The notes beneath the pieces were generated by a model. It saw only the letters and a list, made by a program, of their open reading frames with translations, was not told the origin of the DNA and searched no databases. A program made the translations under genes and the position numbers. This document shows positions 25,201-37,300 of a DNA stretch of 64,000 nt, one piece after another. Source of the DNA: Mortierella sp. BCC40632 (taxonomy: Eukaryota > Mortierellomycota > Mortierellomycetes > Mortierellales > Mortierellaceae); assembly GCA_011634665.1 (NCBI GenBank), contig WAEK01000008.1, positions 1,357,501 to 1,421,500 on the forward strand, in the 5' to 3' direction. Within the stretch, counting starts at the first letter, position 1. Each line of letters begins with the position of its first letter.

Positions 25201-26671
25201 CTGGCATTCTCTTCATTGACATAGTCATATTATGATCCAAAGAGCTCAACACATGCTTCTTTCTGCGCGTCCAACCACGCCGAATGATTAATACTGCAAC
25301 TTCTCTACTCTCTCTACATTCTTGTGCTTGAAGGGTATAATGACGCTAGGTACCACACTGATGTCCACTAGAGTAGATCGTGTTCACTTCTAGCAACGAA
25401 AATGAAAATACTGGTCTTTAGCACTTCACCTGTCATCGAAGACAAACTATCACCACTCTTCCCTTCTCACACTCAGATTCAAAACCTACTTTTGTGCTTG
25501 CTCGCCCGCTAACTTTATTTTTTTTTCTAGTCCATACAGCTGTCCCCTGTCGTGAGTCTACTCCTGTTCTTGGTGCTCTTTCGGATAGTTTTTGTCTAGG
25601 CACGCTGTCGACTGGTAGATTCACTGTCGTGTTCTCATTCTTTAAACGTGGGGGCGGATGAGAGGAAGTGAAAGGCGGATAAAATTCTATATGGCGAATC
25701 ATGGCTCAGGGTCCACTACAACATAGATAACCTCTGTAATGAAGGACACTCATGAGTAAGTTTTGATCGCTCTTGAGGTAATCAAGGACTATCCCAGATT
25801 CGTTTGTTTTCATTCAAATGTCACTGAAAATGAAAACCATCCCTCTTTCTTCCACTTCCCAGGTAGATATTCATACAGTCATTAGACCCTGATACTCCAC
25901 ATACTTATTACACCGTTCTTTTCACTTTCAAAACTATGCAGTCCCTCCCATATCCATACTCCAACTTTTTGCAGGTGCAAGCTCCTTTCATGCAAACGCC
26001 TCTTTCTTGTCCAACGTATTTTTCATGACCTATGACTCAGCCGCTTTCTCTTTACCAGGTTATGTCATCCAACAGCACAGATAATGGAAACGACTGGTAC
26101 CAACAGCAACAACGACGATATCAGTACCCTTAAAAAAAGTCCCACAGAGGCTGGTTTGTCAAAACAAACCCCACTGACTTATACCCAACTCGGACATATA
26201 GGAATCAAAATGAGTAAGGAAGAGAAACATCAGGGAAAGGAAGAGAGAATGAGCGTCTTTGAGGGTGTAGAAAAGAAACTCTGTCGCAATGAGTGAATGG
26301 TTGTCGAGTCGACAAACAAAAAAACCAAAGCTGGCTTGGAAGATCCTTATCGCTTTGATGTGATTATGGCGTTTATTGTCTGGAAATGGGCAGCCACATG
26401 AATTCTTATCGTGTGGGATATGGCAAGTGTGCAAGAGAACTACCTCTTATCCTTTGGGGCTAGGACCATAGATGTGTGGTCTTCTTTACTCGAAAATCTT
26501 GAGCCTCCTCCCTCTCACAAAATATCTTCAGCTCTCCACGCTATATAGTACTATCTCTTCAAAGAGAGAGCTAGGAAACTAAACAGGAGAAGGGGGGGTG
26601 TCGAGGGTGGAAGCAATATGGTCCTGACCCCCTTGGACAATAGGCTAATTACTTCATAATATTCGACTTGG
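25201..26671. other. No supported gene
   Basis: AT-rich DNA with only short, isolated open frames and no convincing domain. It may include the eroded 3' part of the retroelement relic, but the sequence no longer shows it. A small frame at 26084-26296 (+) has an ATG and is rich in Lys/Glu/Thr. It has neither homology I recognise nor splice support. Confidence 0.5.
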
Positions 26672-27088
26672 CTAGCCACGACCTGGTCTGCATCTAAACT
26701 TGCAACCAGGATGCTCTACATCCTCATAGTTAGGTCTAAATATGTAGGAACTTGCCACCTTGCTAAGCCTACCTAGCTCAATGCATTTTCTTCCAGCATC
26801 GTTTCTAAACCATTCCCAGTTGCCTTTACAATCGTAGTCCGGGAAAACTTGGACGTCGATGCTCCCTGTGATTGTCAACGACATAGCAGCGTCATTAAAG
26901 AAACCTGGCATATTGATGCATTTGCCGATAGGTTGGACGATATGATCGCCAGTTAGGTGGACGTCGATGATCTTTCTGCCCTGGCATCTAGGACTCTCGT
27001 GAAATTCGGCCTTTTCCTCATAACCCTCGACTCCCTTGAGCATCAGTAGGTTCATCACCAGGAGCAATGGGAGAATAGTTCGAAGCAT
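26672..27088 (-). CDS. Small secreted cysteine-containing protein, crystallin-like pattern
   Basis: Predicted 138-aa secreted protein. I chose the ATG at 27088 because it begins a classic signal peptide (MLRTILPLLLVMNLLMLKGV, cleavage near EG-YEEK). The longer frame upstream starts at a GTG and lacks that organisation. The mature part has six cysteines in three conserved-looking steps (SPRC; GKCINMPG; DYDCKGNW...GRKCIELG; GCKFRC). It also has the spacing 'GKC-N...D-x-C-x-G...C-x-x-L...ASSY' seen in beta/gamma-crystallin-like small secreted fungal proteins. The fold is inference and the function unknown; secretion is the firmest claim. A possible 5' UTR intron (donor GTAAG near 27394, acceptor CTTAG near 27094) and a TATAAATAT-like site on the - strand near 27550 fit a transcript starting further upstream. 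The gene stands alone in gene-poor DNA next to the retroelement relic. Confidence 0.7.
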   Translation of the reverse strand: MLRTILPLLLVMNLLMLKGVEGYEEKAEFHESPRCQGRKIIDVHLTGDHIVQPIGKCINMPGFFNDAAMSLTITGSIDVQVFPDYDCKGNWEWFRNDAGRKCIELGRLSKVASSYIFRPNYEDVEHPGCKFRCRPGRG

Positions 27089-29106
27089 TGTCACTAAGCA
27101 AGTGGTAAACAGACTATGAGTTGGTGTGGTGTTCAACTTGATCAGGATTGCAGGGATACTCACTCAATCTCTACAGCTAATGCCTTTTGGGTTGCATGGG
27201 TTAAACTACATATCTCCATAGTAAATCAAAGAGCGAGATACAGATTGAAATCTATGGCATACAAAAAGCAATTGGAGTCGGAGCAAAAGTGCATTCGGCA
27301 CAACTGCAACGTAGTCCCTTGCCGGTGACTCAAACCCCAAATCATGATGTGCAAAGAGAAGAGTAGCTGTGTGCAAGCGAAGGGGGAACTTACCGGCTAG
27401 TTCAGTAGCAGACTTTGGGGGGTCGATAAACGGTCAGGAGAGTCTGGAAATAGCTGGACTGAAGTGTCGGAGGGTAGATATGCCAATGAAGCGGAACAAG
27501 TGAAAAAGGATGATACTTAGAATGTACAGAACAACCTGTGTAGGAGACCATGGATATTTATAGTCGTCTTTAGAACAATGCGGTGGGAGGATAGGGAGGT
27601 ACCCTCACTGTTCTATGGCAATGCCTATACGCCATATCCATCTCGCCTACTTCGGTAGTCGGCAGCCTATGATTGCTCATACCCAAGGAGCTTCGCGGTT
27701 ATACGATTAGCTTGTCGCCATTGCACGCCTAAGATTAAGCCCAACGGCGAGCACAGCAGTGACGCATGCACCAAGACCTCTGTATCTTTCCAACACCTCA
27801 TTTCGAATTCTGAGAAAATCGCGATAGATGAGTAGACTATTCCGCTGTTGCCGCTCGCTTTTAACGTAGCACATTCTCGATATTCAGAGACTTTTGTGGT
27901 TAACATCGACCTTAATTTCGGCGGTCTCCAGACAAGGAGAAAAACCCGTTGGATGAAGGAGGTTAAACTTGCCAGGACGGGACTTGGAACATGCAGAATC
28001 ATTTTGTGGCAGTGTCAAGGAAATAGATAAACTCTCCTTTCTAGACGACGAAGTGTTTCGCATGAAAGTCGAAGTCTTCGATAGATTGTAATCGTGTGAA
28101 GCACAAAAGAAGACGGATACCCAAAATAGTTCACTAGGTCAAGCATGAGAGCCCTAACATGCCTCATACAATTAACATGGTAGACAACATGCTTACCTGA
28201 CAATTCTGCGATGGCATCAACCTTAAGCTTCATTATCTTTGGGAGGAGACCTCGTAAGGGTGAGATGTTCGATATTCTGGAAAATGTCTGAAAAGCACAC
28301 GTTCCCGCTTTAAGCTCACCACAGCATACTGAAGAGTGCGTGATTTCGAAACCAGATCGCCATAGGAAACCTCCTACCTCCATTGCGAACATGCAGCTTC
28401 TGATGTAAGAAACAAACTGACGGGCTGTGACATCAGAATATGGGGACCAACACTCTTTGCCTTTTATTTTACGCCTTCAGGTGCAAATGCTTTCTTTGGA
28501 ACAGTCATCCGATTCTATGAAACTGCTCGCGCTACAGCTAGCAAAGTCGAAATCATGAAGACTCTCGCGTATTTGAAACCTTTCACATAATTTCTGCCCT
28601 CGCACTCAGGATGCTAGATCGAGTTGGTATCCATTCCGTTGCGGAGGCAACTGCTTGTTCCTGGGTACCAAATTGACTGCCCCAAGATTGAGTCTGGATC
28701 ACGATTGGAAAGAGTCAATATTCCATCGAAGTAGATGAGTCCTTGGATCTAAAGTTTGGAAACAGAAAAAAGAATAAATTTTGGGCAAGTCAAGCATAGT
28801 GGTGAGTAGCGTCCCTCTCAGCGTAGCTTTGCAAGGGCTGTCAAAGCCGAGAGATCAAGAGGTCACTGGACCTCACCAAACTCTTTTGATGAAATTTGAG
28901 GACACACGAGTAGTGTCCACAAAGCTCAACTGTCTATCCGTTTCCTGTCCAGGTGCAGGCGAATATCTATCCACCTTCTCGCGATTTCAAGGACTCTCCA
29001 TTTCCTTGCTCTTGCCACATAACCAGGTGTAACTAGAGACTTACATTTGGTAGAAAGCACTTTGCCAAAACGCAGTCATTCGCTCATTCTCATCATCCGC
29101 ATTAAG
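27089..29106. other. Gene-poor region upstream of FL2
   Basis: There are two mid-sized open frames on the - strand (27667-28002 and 28015-28392) and short ones elsewhere. None has a recognisable domain, a signal peptide or a consistent intron structure. The last 50 bases before 29107 contain TCATTCGCTCATTCTC, a leader-like motif that recurs before FL3 and FL4. Confidence 0.5.
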
Positions 29107-31893
29107 ATGAACCAGCTAATTGGTAGGGACATTACCATTACCATTGCCAATGGAGGTCTCTCGTGACTCGAGCTTCCACTAACATTGAATCTCTACTTCA
29201 TTCCTCCTGTAGTCAGAGATGCAGAGATGCAGCAGCGGCTGCCAAATGAGGTTCTTGAGCTTATTATCGAGTCAGCTTCGTCGGACCTCCAGCTACTCCA
29301 CAGTTTTCTCACCGTCAACCGACTCTTCTTCAATACCGCTGTTCGTGTTCTCTACTCAAATCTCCTCGAATTGATTTCGCCTATGGATCAGTCACCCCTC
29401 GCTGTCTATGCATCTCTCAGTGAATTTCCAGAACTCCCAGGTCTCCTTCTCAGTTCGTTGCTACAGAGTGCTGATCAGGATCCGAGGCAGATGCTAGGTT
29501 TGTATGGACTAGAACCTTGTTACACTACCACACACCCGTTCCTGAATACTTATTTCGGAACCGAACAGGCCAAGGAAGCACAGTCACGCATGGGATCGGA
29601 TGGGACCATACTTTCGGAGGACCTGTCTCAAAGTCACTTTCAGAAAACTAGCATCAACTACTCTAAGTACCTTTCGCCAGCTGACAGCGGTTCTTTTACC
29701 TATCTACTTCCTCTCCGGTGGACTAAAGACTCTCGGACCGGCTTTTCAATTCTTCGTAATCGGCCTCAACTCGCAGGCCATTTCCTTTTTCTACAGCTCA
29801 ATGCTCCCTATATTCGCCGCCTTAGTATTGAGGCTGTCTCTATCTCCACTATCATGGATTTTGGTATGCATCTCAAGATGAGCGCTCTTGAAGTGGTTCA
29901 AGTGGCAGAAACACAGGATGAGCATGATTTCATTGACGTTGAAATCATTTGTAGACTCATTCGAGAGAACCAGACCGCTTTTCCGACCAAGAGGCCTCTA
30001 GATGTTATATTCGAATGTAATTTTAACCCTACAGCTGTCATGTTCGACCACGATGCGCGGCCTGGAGAGAGATTAGAGATCTATAAAGCAATAGAGGCAC
30101 CTCGGGAAATGGATGTTCGGACAATCCCTTGGTTCTACGAACAGCTAACTTCAACTAAGATCGATCTCGGGAGACTCCAAGTATTCGATGATTCCATCAA
30201 CCGCACCAAATTCTTGGAGGGAAGTGTCTGGTACAAAGGAAGCTATGTAGCAGTGTCAACTAAGGCGAGAGAGTTCTTGAAACGATGCCACCAATTACGG
30301 AAGCTTAGTATCTTCGTCTCTGACGTTGACCAATTCAACTTTGAAATATCTCATGAAAAACATCAAGAAAACGGTCTGGACATGATACGAGTATGCCCTG
30401 ACTTGCATGATCTTTACCTCTACTCGACTCAGTTCGACCAAACTACAATGGGAGCTCTGAATGATGCCATCCAGGTCTTTGGAAAATCGTTGCGCACACT
30501 GGATGCCACCATGCTTATGGATCCTATCACGAGTGACGATAAGCCTTTGCCAAATTTGACCCTTGAGGATCCTCAGCCTCCACCAGTCAATGTTAGGGCT
30601 TCACTAAGATACAGCAGCATTGGGTACTGGAACGCACCATTCTTGAGAAAGATCTCACTTGCCTTTTCGAGTCTATATTGTTTTGAGATTGGAAGCTTTG
30701 ACGGATGTCCCCAGCTTGAGACCCTCTCCCTAGCGTTTACTCCGCACGCCCCACATTTTATATGGAGCTTCCCCGATATCCTTTCGAGTGCATCAACGAC
30801 CGAATTACCTGCTGAACATCCTTCCTGGCTTGAACCTTTCAAGCTCTTTCCAAAGTGGAACCTCCCCAGGCTCAAGTCCCTTTCACTCTATGGTGTCTGC
30901 TCCCTCAGATTCAATTATGAATCCTTCGAAGAAGGAATGCCTCATCTGACTCAAGTCGATTTCAGGTTAACGAACCAAAGCTTTTTATCTGAGGAAGATG
31001 TTTACCAGATCCGGAGACTCTCAAAGCACTTCAGCAAGGTGCAAGGCAATGACAAGGACAAGCTCTCAACACCTCCTCAGTTCTCACAACTAGGAGATCT
31101 GTCTCACGAAACTGAGACGATGGACTCGAATGACATTTGGCAAGACAAAATGTGGACAAGCAGATGGAACTTACCAAGGCTTCAAGAGATGGCCTTGGTT
31201 GGACCATCTGCTTGTGTTTTTAGCTGGGATCGACTCCTTGATCTCCCAATGCTGGAAAGACTCATGCTGAGCTTCAACCATTGCTCAACTCACAACATAC
31301 CAAGGACAATCAACGACGATCCCTCATATGACAATCGGGAGGATAACAATGGTGAAAATTGCTCTGGATTGGTCGAGGAAGACATTTGTGTACGACTTAA
31401 GCGACAAGCACCAATGTTTGAGAGCAAGCTGAGTATTCTGGATATCCGTGGCCAATGGGCAATGGATGAAGAGGGGTTATTGGATCTATTGACAGTGTAT
31501 GCGCCAAATGTCCATGATGTTAGTATGAATAACTTTGGAGGAGTCGAGAGCATGGATCCTGCTTATATTTTAGGGGCCCTGGGACGCGCTCACAAAGTGG
31601 CTGAAAGTGAGGAGTACAAGGAATTGGCAAGAACGGCAACGATTCCCCCAACAACTGAGAAGAGTTTTCAAAAGAGGCGGTTACGACGACCCTATTATGT
31701 AACGAGCTTCAGACCGGGAAACAGCCTCGTCAAAGTGTCGTTTGATAGTCCGAGGCAGCTTTTGGAAGGGGCTATACCGGAAGGGTTCATGATTTGGGAC
31801 AAGAAATGGAGGAAACCTCCTGGCGCATGTGACATTGACATTTTGATCAACTCCACCGTCTTGGTAAAAATATCCGGACTTTTTCGTCATTAA
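29107..31893 (+). CDS. F-box/LRR-like protein, paralogue FL2 (2 exons)
   Basis: Probable F-box/LRR adaptor of 898 aa. Exon 1 is 29107-29122 (MNQLI plus one base), followed by a 90-nt phase-1 intron (29123-29212, GTAGGG...TGTAG) and exon 2 at 29213-31893. The F-box-like start is QQRLPNEVLELIIESASSDL and then TVNRLFFNTAVRVLYSNL. Later family motifs are VDQFNFE, FGKSLRTLDA, SIGYWNAPFLRKI, GCPQLETLSL, FPKWNLPRLKSL, FRPGNSLVKVSF and the C-terminal CDIDILINSTV. The apparent frame start at 29185 is a TTG inside the intron, not a real start. The leader, exon 1, intron and first 130 or so bases of exon 2 are nearly identical to FL3 (42.3 kb), while the middle is much more diverged. FL2 converges on a small Cys-rich gene on the - strand. 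Confidence 0.85.
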
Positions 31894-32051
31894 ACAAGAA
31901 AAACAAGATAAACATCGAGACAAAGATATGGTTCTTTATTCTGGTGTCCCTCTGGTACATTTCGTCCCGAGAGGCCGTGACTGATAAGCAGCGCGCGTCT
32001 GAGAGACAGATGCGACCTCGATATAGCGCAACAATTATAAGGAGGAAAGTG

Positions 32052-32480
32052 CTAGCGGGATGCTCCCAATTGATACAAAACACTTGTAGAAAACGTTTCT
32101 TCACTCCATTCAACATCAAGGGACGACCTCTCTGCTTCCAGCTCTTCCGCCAATTCCTCAAGCATGTTGTTTGTCACAGCATAGATTTTCTGAAGTTCTT
32201 CTTCAAGTTCTCTCTCTGCTTCTCTGTCGGCTTCGTCGAGGTTATTGAGTGCTTCCCATCTTGCTCTTTTCTCTTCATTTTTAGCATGTTGTATTTCTTG
32301 AACCCCACTTTCATAGCAATCCCTGCATATGGTGCCGCGGACTTCTGTCGTGACTTCCTCGTACTTCGGCTTGGTGCATTGTTCTCCATATACACACCAA
32401 TTTTTCTGGGCTGCAGAGCCTAAAACTTTGTCACAATTACGCCTATTGCATTCAACGCTGTAGATATAAGTTTTGCACAT
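32052..32480 (-). CDS. Small cysteine-rich protein with acidic coiled-coil tail
   Basis: Single-exon frame of 142 aa starting at an ATG (MCKTYIYSVECNRRNC). The N-terminal 60 residues hold seven cysteines (C2, C11, C16, C29, C36, C53, C56), ending in a CRDC pair, which suggests a small zinc-binding fold. From about residue 65 the sequence is a charged Glu/Lys/Arg/Leu helix (REAERELEEELQKIYAVTNN) likely to form a coiled coil. There is no signal peptide, so it is probably intracellular. It lies 158 bp downstream of FL2 on the opposite strand. I do not recognise the family and propose no function. The ordered Cys pattern and helical tail make a real gene more likely than chance. Confidence 0.6.
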   Translation of the reverse strand: MCKTYIYSVECNRRNCDKVLGSAAQKNWCVYGEQCTKPKYEEVTTEVRGTICRDCYESGVQEIQHAKNEEKRARWEALNNLDEADREAERELEEELQKIYAVTNNMLEELAEELEAERSSLDVEWSEETFSTSVLYQLGASR

Positions 32481-34385
32481 GTTGGATGACCTGTAGCGTT
32501 GGTCGCAACTACTCTATCAAAGATACGATATGCATGTTCATTGCTATTAGTGTAGTTACTACATATGGCATTGATACTTGCCGTAAGAGAAGGAAGTGTG
32601 GTGCATACATTTAAACACTACCTAGTGTGAATGAGTAGAAAGATGGCACTGAATTAGTCAAGTGGAGCTGGTAGAGCAAAAGTTGGCCAAGCGGAGTTTG
32701 GTCGAGCGAATTATGTGAAGTGGAGATGGTCGAGTGGAGTGGACCCTAGGGTATTTATGTGTATAGAAACGCATGACTGTGCCTTTCGTGCTGCTTTGCC
32801 TTTGCCTTTGCCCTTGCCTTTGCCTTTAGACTAATCTGGTTTTAGACTAATCCGCCTTTACTTGACCTTTGCCTCTGTCAAGAGAACTAGACAACTATGT
32901 GTTACAAAGGATACGCCGCTTTTTCCTCATTGTTTACAATAGTCTTGAGTCCCTTGACAACGATGTGGAGCATGTCTTTTCCGACCACTACGCTCGTTTT
33001 ATACATTAGGTAAAAGAGGACAAGGGCTAGGGTGAGGGTGAAGGTTAGATGTCACACCAAAATACAATACGGGCAGGAGGACGGACAACAACGTATATGA
33101 CCACGGGAGAGACTAGCTTGTAGCGGACAATCAAGCATTCATAGCAACGCCGCCTTTTGATCCTTCGATGTCGGCTCTTTTTATCCTAGCCTCGTATTTG
33201 AAGGCGTAGAAAGATTCATGCGTCACTCAAGGGGTAAATTGAACTAGTACGTAAACAGAGATCCTGTTGAGGGCAAAGCAGATTCCATTTCTTCAACTAG
33301 ACTTGTTGGTTGCGGCAATTGTCCAGAGAGTGAAGAAAAGGAAGTCAGCGGCAGGTGAGAGGGAGGACGGCTACAAGGCAGAGGACAAACGTGAAAGAGG
33401 AGATCGGACAGCGACAGAAAGGTGCCCCTGACCAGCGTCTTTTCACTGCCCCTGACCGCTGTCCCTTTTATGCCCCTGACATCTGTTTTGAGTGCCACCG
33501 ACCATCCTGAAGGACCAGTTGGAACGGGTTGGAAGTAGGTTCAGCTCCCTGTTACAGTACACGAAGGGTGTTGAAATATGCAAAGGGACTTGGGACGCAG
33601 CGGAGGCCAAGAGACGTAGTCCACGGAGCTCTTTTATAGAAATGTTTTCATAACGAAAAGTGGTTTACTCCATTACTCCACTTGCAAAGTAGACTGGGCT
33701 AACAGTATAGCTGTCGCTCTATTGACCGCTCTGGGTAATTTTGTAGACTTTTTTTCGTCAGTCGAGACCAAGTCGACAAAATTAGGGTACACGTTGGCTT
33801 CCTTCATGATCAATGGTCCAATATCACGATTGTGTGCCAATCCAGCCTCGCCTCTGTCATAAAAAGATGCTCTCCGCATTAAAGAGTTTTCCTTCTACGG
33901 ATCCAGAACAATTCTCCACAGACAGTTGGTCTTCTCCCATTTGACCTTCGAATTTCGACTCGGGACGGTACCCTTCTCATCCACCGCAATTCGTTTTTCC
34001 TAACAAAAGTCTCATTGGTGACGGAGAGTGGCGTCCTTCAGGTTGTTGTAAACAGTTCCTCTGAAATCATGATTGATAGACTGAGTATCACAATTTTCCA
34101 GGGCACTGCTTTGAGTATCGTCGCTCTTGTTCTTATTGCGAATTCCTATTTCTCGTATACCGACAGAGCTCGCTGAGGCCTAAGATAGTAAAAATTGATA
34201 ACAGTGGTTCACCGATATAGCGCGCCCTCATCTGGGTGTGTGTTGTGAGTCTGGTTGCAAATGAAGTCCAATGATATTGTGTAGACGGAGAGTGTCATAT
34301 CATTTTGTCGCTTTGTATAGTAGATCATGAAGTGTAGCAGTAGCCTAGAGTAATCGCCGCGCCCCTTGTCGGTCTGAGCTCATCA
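32481..34385. repeat. Spacer with short tandem repeats and coding-like debris
   Basis: It contains a hexamer run of TTTGCC type at 32794-32827. Next to it is GTAGAGC/GTCGAGCG-flavoured repetitive sequence at about 32660-32740. A diverged repeat of about 25 bp keyed on TGCCCCTGAC lies at about 33422-33505. On the - strand at 33673-33960 there are coding-like fragments (for example NRDIGPLIMKEANVYPNFVD) interrupted by stops, perhaps an unrecognised pseudogene. I find no intact gene here. The end next to 34386 holds the 3' flank of the helicase gene. Confidence 0.55.
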
Positions 34386-37300
34386 CTACTGTCCGTAGAA
34401 GCTTTCATACTCGGCATCAGGGCGGTTGCCATCAGAGAGTAGATGACTTCTACCTCCAACGCGCGCACCACATTCAGGGCATGTTGATTCCTGCATTGCT
34501 CCGCCACATTCCCCAATAACGTACTAGAGAATAGTTGTAGATAGGAGAGGAGGAGAGAATTAACAAAAGTCAGTATACAGCTTCGCGATTTTTTTGATTT
34601 GGTCATCCAACAGTGTAATGGCATGGTCAGGGAGAAATTGATCGTACAGGATGGCCGTTGGGGCAGCGGTAAAAATGGCCCGATCCAACGAGCTCAATCT
34701 GCATTGCACGGAAGATCTCAAGCTTCTCGGATTGAGTCAGGGGTTGATCGAGTTGGTTTAACGCAATCCTGACAGCAGTAACCATGCTGGACTCGAGTTC
34801 GTACGCCTTGGGCAACCACATCTTGCGCAGGCCTAGCTGATCACTGTATTCGATTTCTTTAAGTGTGGTCATGAACGGCTCGAGCACCTCATCGACACTC
34901 TTTTGGCGGATCTGCTGCTGCTCGGGGTTGCTCTTGTCAAAAGGATGGCTACCTATCCATTTCAAACGTTTGTACAAGACGTCTAGCAGATTCATCTTTG
35001 CACACATTTCAATGCGAGGATAACGACCTTTGATGGCAGCGTCTTGTTGGATACGCACATGGACGATACAACATAGGAGAAGATCGTCGATGAACCAGTT
35101 CCAACCTGATTTGATGCCTCCGCCTTTCTCCAGCGCTTGGAGTGCCGCATGTAAGACCAAAAGAAGGACATTGGATCGGCCTTGGATGGCTTGGACAAAC
35201 GAAGAACCTGCTTGGTGGTCGGGCGACAGGCCACACTCGCGACCACATTCGTCCATGACTCGCTGTGACTCCTCAGGTTTCCATAGTATTGTCTGGTATC
35301 CGTTTTCGACAGAGTCAACATAGAAGACTTGGCTCTTGAAGCGGTAGAGGTGTGCCACAGACGCCTCAAATAGGCGACGTGGTGGTGAGACAACAGCCTG
35401 TCCTCGGATATCATCAAAGGTCTTGAGTGCGTCTAAGGCTGGCTTGATCAGCTCTTTCCAGGCTCGTTCATGCCTAAGAGGTATGTCGTAGGACCGGAAC
35501 AAGGTGCTAACATCGGTATTTGGGAACAAAGTTCCGTCAACCTCAAAGCGACCTAGTCCACGATGGACGCTTTTGCTCTTGCTGGGAGGTCTCGAAAATG
35601 TCGGCGACTTAACATTGGAGATCTTGTCGAGGAAGGCTGGTAAATCTTTTTGGAGAGAGTCCTGTGCTGCAGCGAGCCTCCTCTCGGCATTGCTGATAGC
35701 GGTGCTTTGAAGCACCTCAAACATCTTGAGACGCATGACTAACTGGCTGTACTTGATCCGTCGTCCATAACGAAAGACACTAACAATAGGAGCACGGCAA
35801 GAGGGACAGCCAACCATAGGAACCTCTCTATCAGGCAGCGACTTTGTCTTGACAAATGAAACCCTACCTATGAGCGGATTGAAGTCTCCCTCGTAATAGT
35901 CATTCAATTCCATAAGGCCGTCGAGAGACGACATGACAAAGGCGTGTCCACAAGATAGGACGAGAAGCGGATCTTCATTCACATCGATGTCGCTCAAGGG
36001 CAGCTGCATGATGAGGTCGACGATCATCTCCATAACACTGGGGTCACTCTTGCATTCGACACAAAACCTGGCTGGAGGGCACTTCTCGCCGCACACAGAT
36101 GGGCACTGATGACCACACAATAGGGTCTTTTCACAGCGTCGGTCACAAGGCAATCTCGAACAAGGTGCTCCACATGGCAGTTGGCAGCATCCTTGGTGAG
36201 GACAAGACCAGGCACAAGACTCACAGCAGGCTGGACATATTGTGTTACAGGGACGCCTGCAACTGGAATGTGTACAAATCAGATTGCAGGTTTGCTTGCA
36301 AGGAGGACACTCTTTGCCGAGATGGCAGTAGGCGTTACAACAATGCCCGCAGTGCATGAGTTTGCCACACCTCCTCAGACAGTCGCTGTGGATGGTTCGG
36401 TCAACAATCTTGCCTGGCGAAGGATCATCAAGTAATCCGTCAGCGCAGAGAGAGGCAGATTGGCACTCAAAGCAAGACTTGGTACAAGCATGACCGCAAC
36501 CGAGAGGGATGTCGCATTTCTTGAGGCATTTGAAGGTTTCGGGATCCTTGTAGCATTTCATGGCGTGGCTATGCTCGCAGTGTGGCAGTTGTCGAACGAC
36601 TAGTTCTTTGCATCGAGCCCTCGATGGGTCCTGTCTCTGGAAGCAGTAGGCTTTGGCGAGAATATGACCACACTGAAGGGGAAGCTTGCCAATGGGCTGC
36701 AAACAGTCACCACACTCTTGGCTACACTCTTTGGGGCAGACGTGATTGCATTGAGGATGCAGACGAGGACATGGCTGAGCGCACTTGAACTTTTGATGGT
36801 CCCTGTCATCCGAGTGGCACAACATAGTGCAGATGTGACCGCACTGCAGGACCTGATCACAGAGCTTGGTGCATCCTCCGTTAGGTGCATAAGTTTTAAA
36901 GTCTGCAGGCCAACTGACAAGAAACTGCGCCTCAGGGTGGTTTCGACATCGCAGGAGGAACCCTTCGCCGATACGATCACTCTTGCGAAGCTCAGCCATG
37001 ACTTGTGGCCAGATACCGTTTTGAGGCTGGTCCATCAGAGGTGCATTACCGATCAGATACATGCCAAGGCGAGCACGAGAGAGGAGAACATTTGTACGGT
37101 TGCGGGACTTGAGAAAGCCGATTGTTGACGACGAGCCTGGATGGTCCTCACGAGTGTCGCTCCGCACGAGCGAGATGATGACGATATCAGCCTCTTCGCC
37201 CTATTGAAAAGATGAAGGGATAGTTTTAGGGATATGGCGGAGCATAAGACATCGGCAAGGAAGAGTACATACTACAGATAAAATGTTTATAACCTGAAAG

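Noticed and set aside
27667..28392. Two - strand frames of 111 and 125 aa upstream of FL2
   Set aside because: No recognisable domain, no signal peptide and a random-looking composition. I could not link them by splicing.
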